The notes below the pieces were generated by a model, which had not been told where the DNA came from, made no database searches, and worked only from the letters and a program-made list of their open reading frames with translations. This document shows positions 63,449 to 64,000 of a stretch of DNA of 64,000 nucleotides, piece after piece. Source of the stretch: Phaeobacter sp. A36a-5a (lineage in GTDB: Bacteria > Pseudomonadota > Alphaproteobacteria > Rhodobacterales > Rhodobacteraceae); contig NZ_JBBLYU010000002.1 in the NCBI RefSeq assembly GCF_037911135.1, forward strand, positions 434,001 through 498,000, written 5' to 3'. Every line of letters begins with the position of its first letter. Position 1 is the stretch's first letter. Position numbers and translations under genes: made by a program.

Positions 63449-64000
63449 ATGCGTTACGTAAAATGGGTGTTCATTCTCACCTTCTGGCTGCTGGCGGGGG
63501 CCTTTCTGCATTACACGCTGCCGCAGAACGACGTGGTGCGCGTGGTCAAGACAGAGGTGCGCCGGGTCGATTTCGGCGAGAACTCGATCTTCTGGGCACA
63601 GCAGGATACCGCGCAGGAAAGCGCGACCAGCGTCAACCGCGACGTGCGTTTTGTCGAGGCTTTCTTTCCCAATGGTCGCCCCATCGTCTATCGCAACGAG
63701 GACACCGGCTGGGGCTGGCCGCCGTATTTCAAGCTGGATAGCTCCAATCTTCAGGCCGAGCTGACCGATCTCGCGTCCACCAAATCAGACCCGCAGTGGG
63801 TGCTGGTCCGCCACTATGGCTGGCGCAATGAATTCCTGTCGATCTTTCCCAACGCGGTTGCGGTCAAACCGGTTGACGGCCCGGATCATACCCAGGTGAA
63901 CTGGTTCAACATCATCTTCCTCACGCTGCTGGCAGCGGTGGTCTGGGCGATATATGTGCGCTGGCGCCGTTTCCGCCGGGCGCGCATCGACCCGATGGTC
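63449..64000 (+). CDS. DUF1523 family membrane protein (runs off the window)
   Basis: A partial gene of at least 184 residues that exits the right edge. It has an N-terminal membrane helix (about 5-22), a periplasmic-looking domain with RNEDTGWGWPPYFKLD and RHYGWRNEFLSIFPNA (DUF1523 signatures), and a second helix near 160-175 followed by RWRRFRR. No function is established. It is the last visible member of the cluster. Confidence 0.8.
   Translation, partial: MRYVKWVFILTFWLLAGAFLHYTLPQNDVVRVVKTEVRRVDFGENSIFWAQQDTAQESATSVNRDVRFVEAFFPNGRPIVYRNEDTGWGWPPYFKLDSSNLQAELTDLASTKSDPQWVLVRHYGWRNEFLSIFPNAVAVKPVDGPDHTQVNWFNIIFLTLLAAVVWAIYVRWRRFRRARIDPMV

Noticed and set aside
1-64000. CRISPR arrays, insertion sequences, prophage genes or an origin of replication
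   Set aside because: No regularly spaced direct repeats, transposase, integrase, capsid or replication-initiator genes were seen; the gene content is core chromosomal.

Overview
The window looks like the chromosome of a marine Roseobacter-group member of the Rhodobacteraceae (Alphaproteobacteria). The signs are an FnrL-type regulator beside a complete cbb3 oxidase cluster, a Rhodobacter-type PmtA, the hisS-hisZ-hisG order, alphaproteobacterial RpoH and FNR promoter motifs, GC-rich codon use, and short intergenic motifs familiar from Roseobacter genomes. Most of the window is core housekeeping. Family assignments come from reading the protein sequences; no search was run.

0-14 kb: the end of a peptide ABC transporter ATPase, then fnrL, a universal stress protein, ccoNOQP, a transglutaminase-like gene and ccoGHIS. 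Perfect or near-perfect FNR boxes precede fnrL, ccoN and ccoG, with one more in a 555-base non-coding gap. The small ccoS gene (52 codons) is present. A SPOR-domain D-Ala-D-Ala carboxypeptidase follows.

14-29 kb: a tautomerase, a HAD phosphatase, clpS, an RsmC-like rRNA methyltransferase, an SDR protein lacking the catalytic lysine, haem genes hemF, hemC and hemE with a GH25 lipoprotein between them, a CaiB-type CoA transferase, a Zn/Cd-type P-type ATPase behind a MerR-type promoter, slyX, and hisS-hisZ-hisG. The MerR-type promoter before the ATPase is nearly identical to one before the transglutaminase-like gene 16 kb away, and no MerR-family gene lies in the window.

29-55 kb: a secreted lectin-like protein, tRNA-Pro(CGG), a DMT transporter, leuB and leuCD on the minus strand, an MscS channel, rsfS-rlmH, glcDEF behind a palindromic operator, a secreted trypsin-like protease, an Hsp20 behind an RpoH-type promoter, a phytase-like esterase, succinate-semialdehyde dehydrogenase divergent from an arylformamidase-like hydrolase, creatinase, and pssA-pmtA for phosphatidylethanolamine and phosphatidylcholine synthesis.

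55.8-64 kb (runs off the window): the least explained part. It is a one-directional cluster with a long coiled-coil protein of possible TelA-like architecture, small membrane proteins, a 373-residue unknown, a 645-residue AAA+ ATPase, an apparently frameshifted membrane protein, a membrane-anchored coiled-coil protein of different base composition, a 465-residue unknown (DUF6638-like), and a DUF1523 protein. Two copies of a structured intergenic repeat and an inverted repeat just upstream suggest specific regulation. This is the best candidate for an undescribed system, probably an envelope or membrane stress machine; that role is inference.
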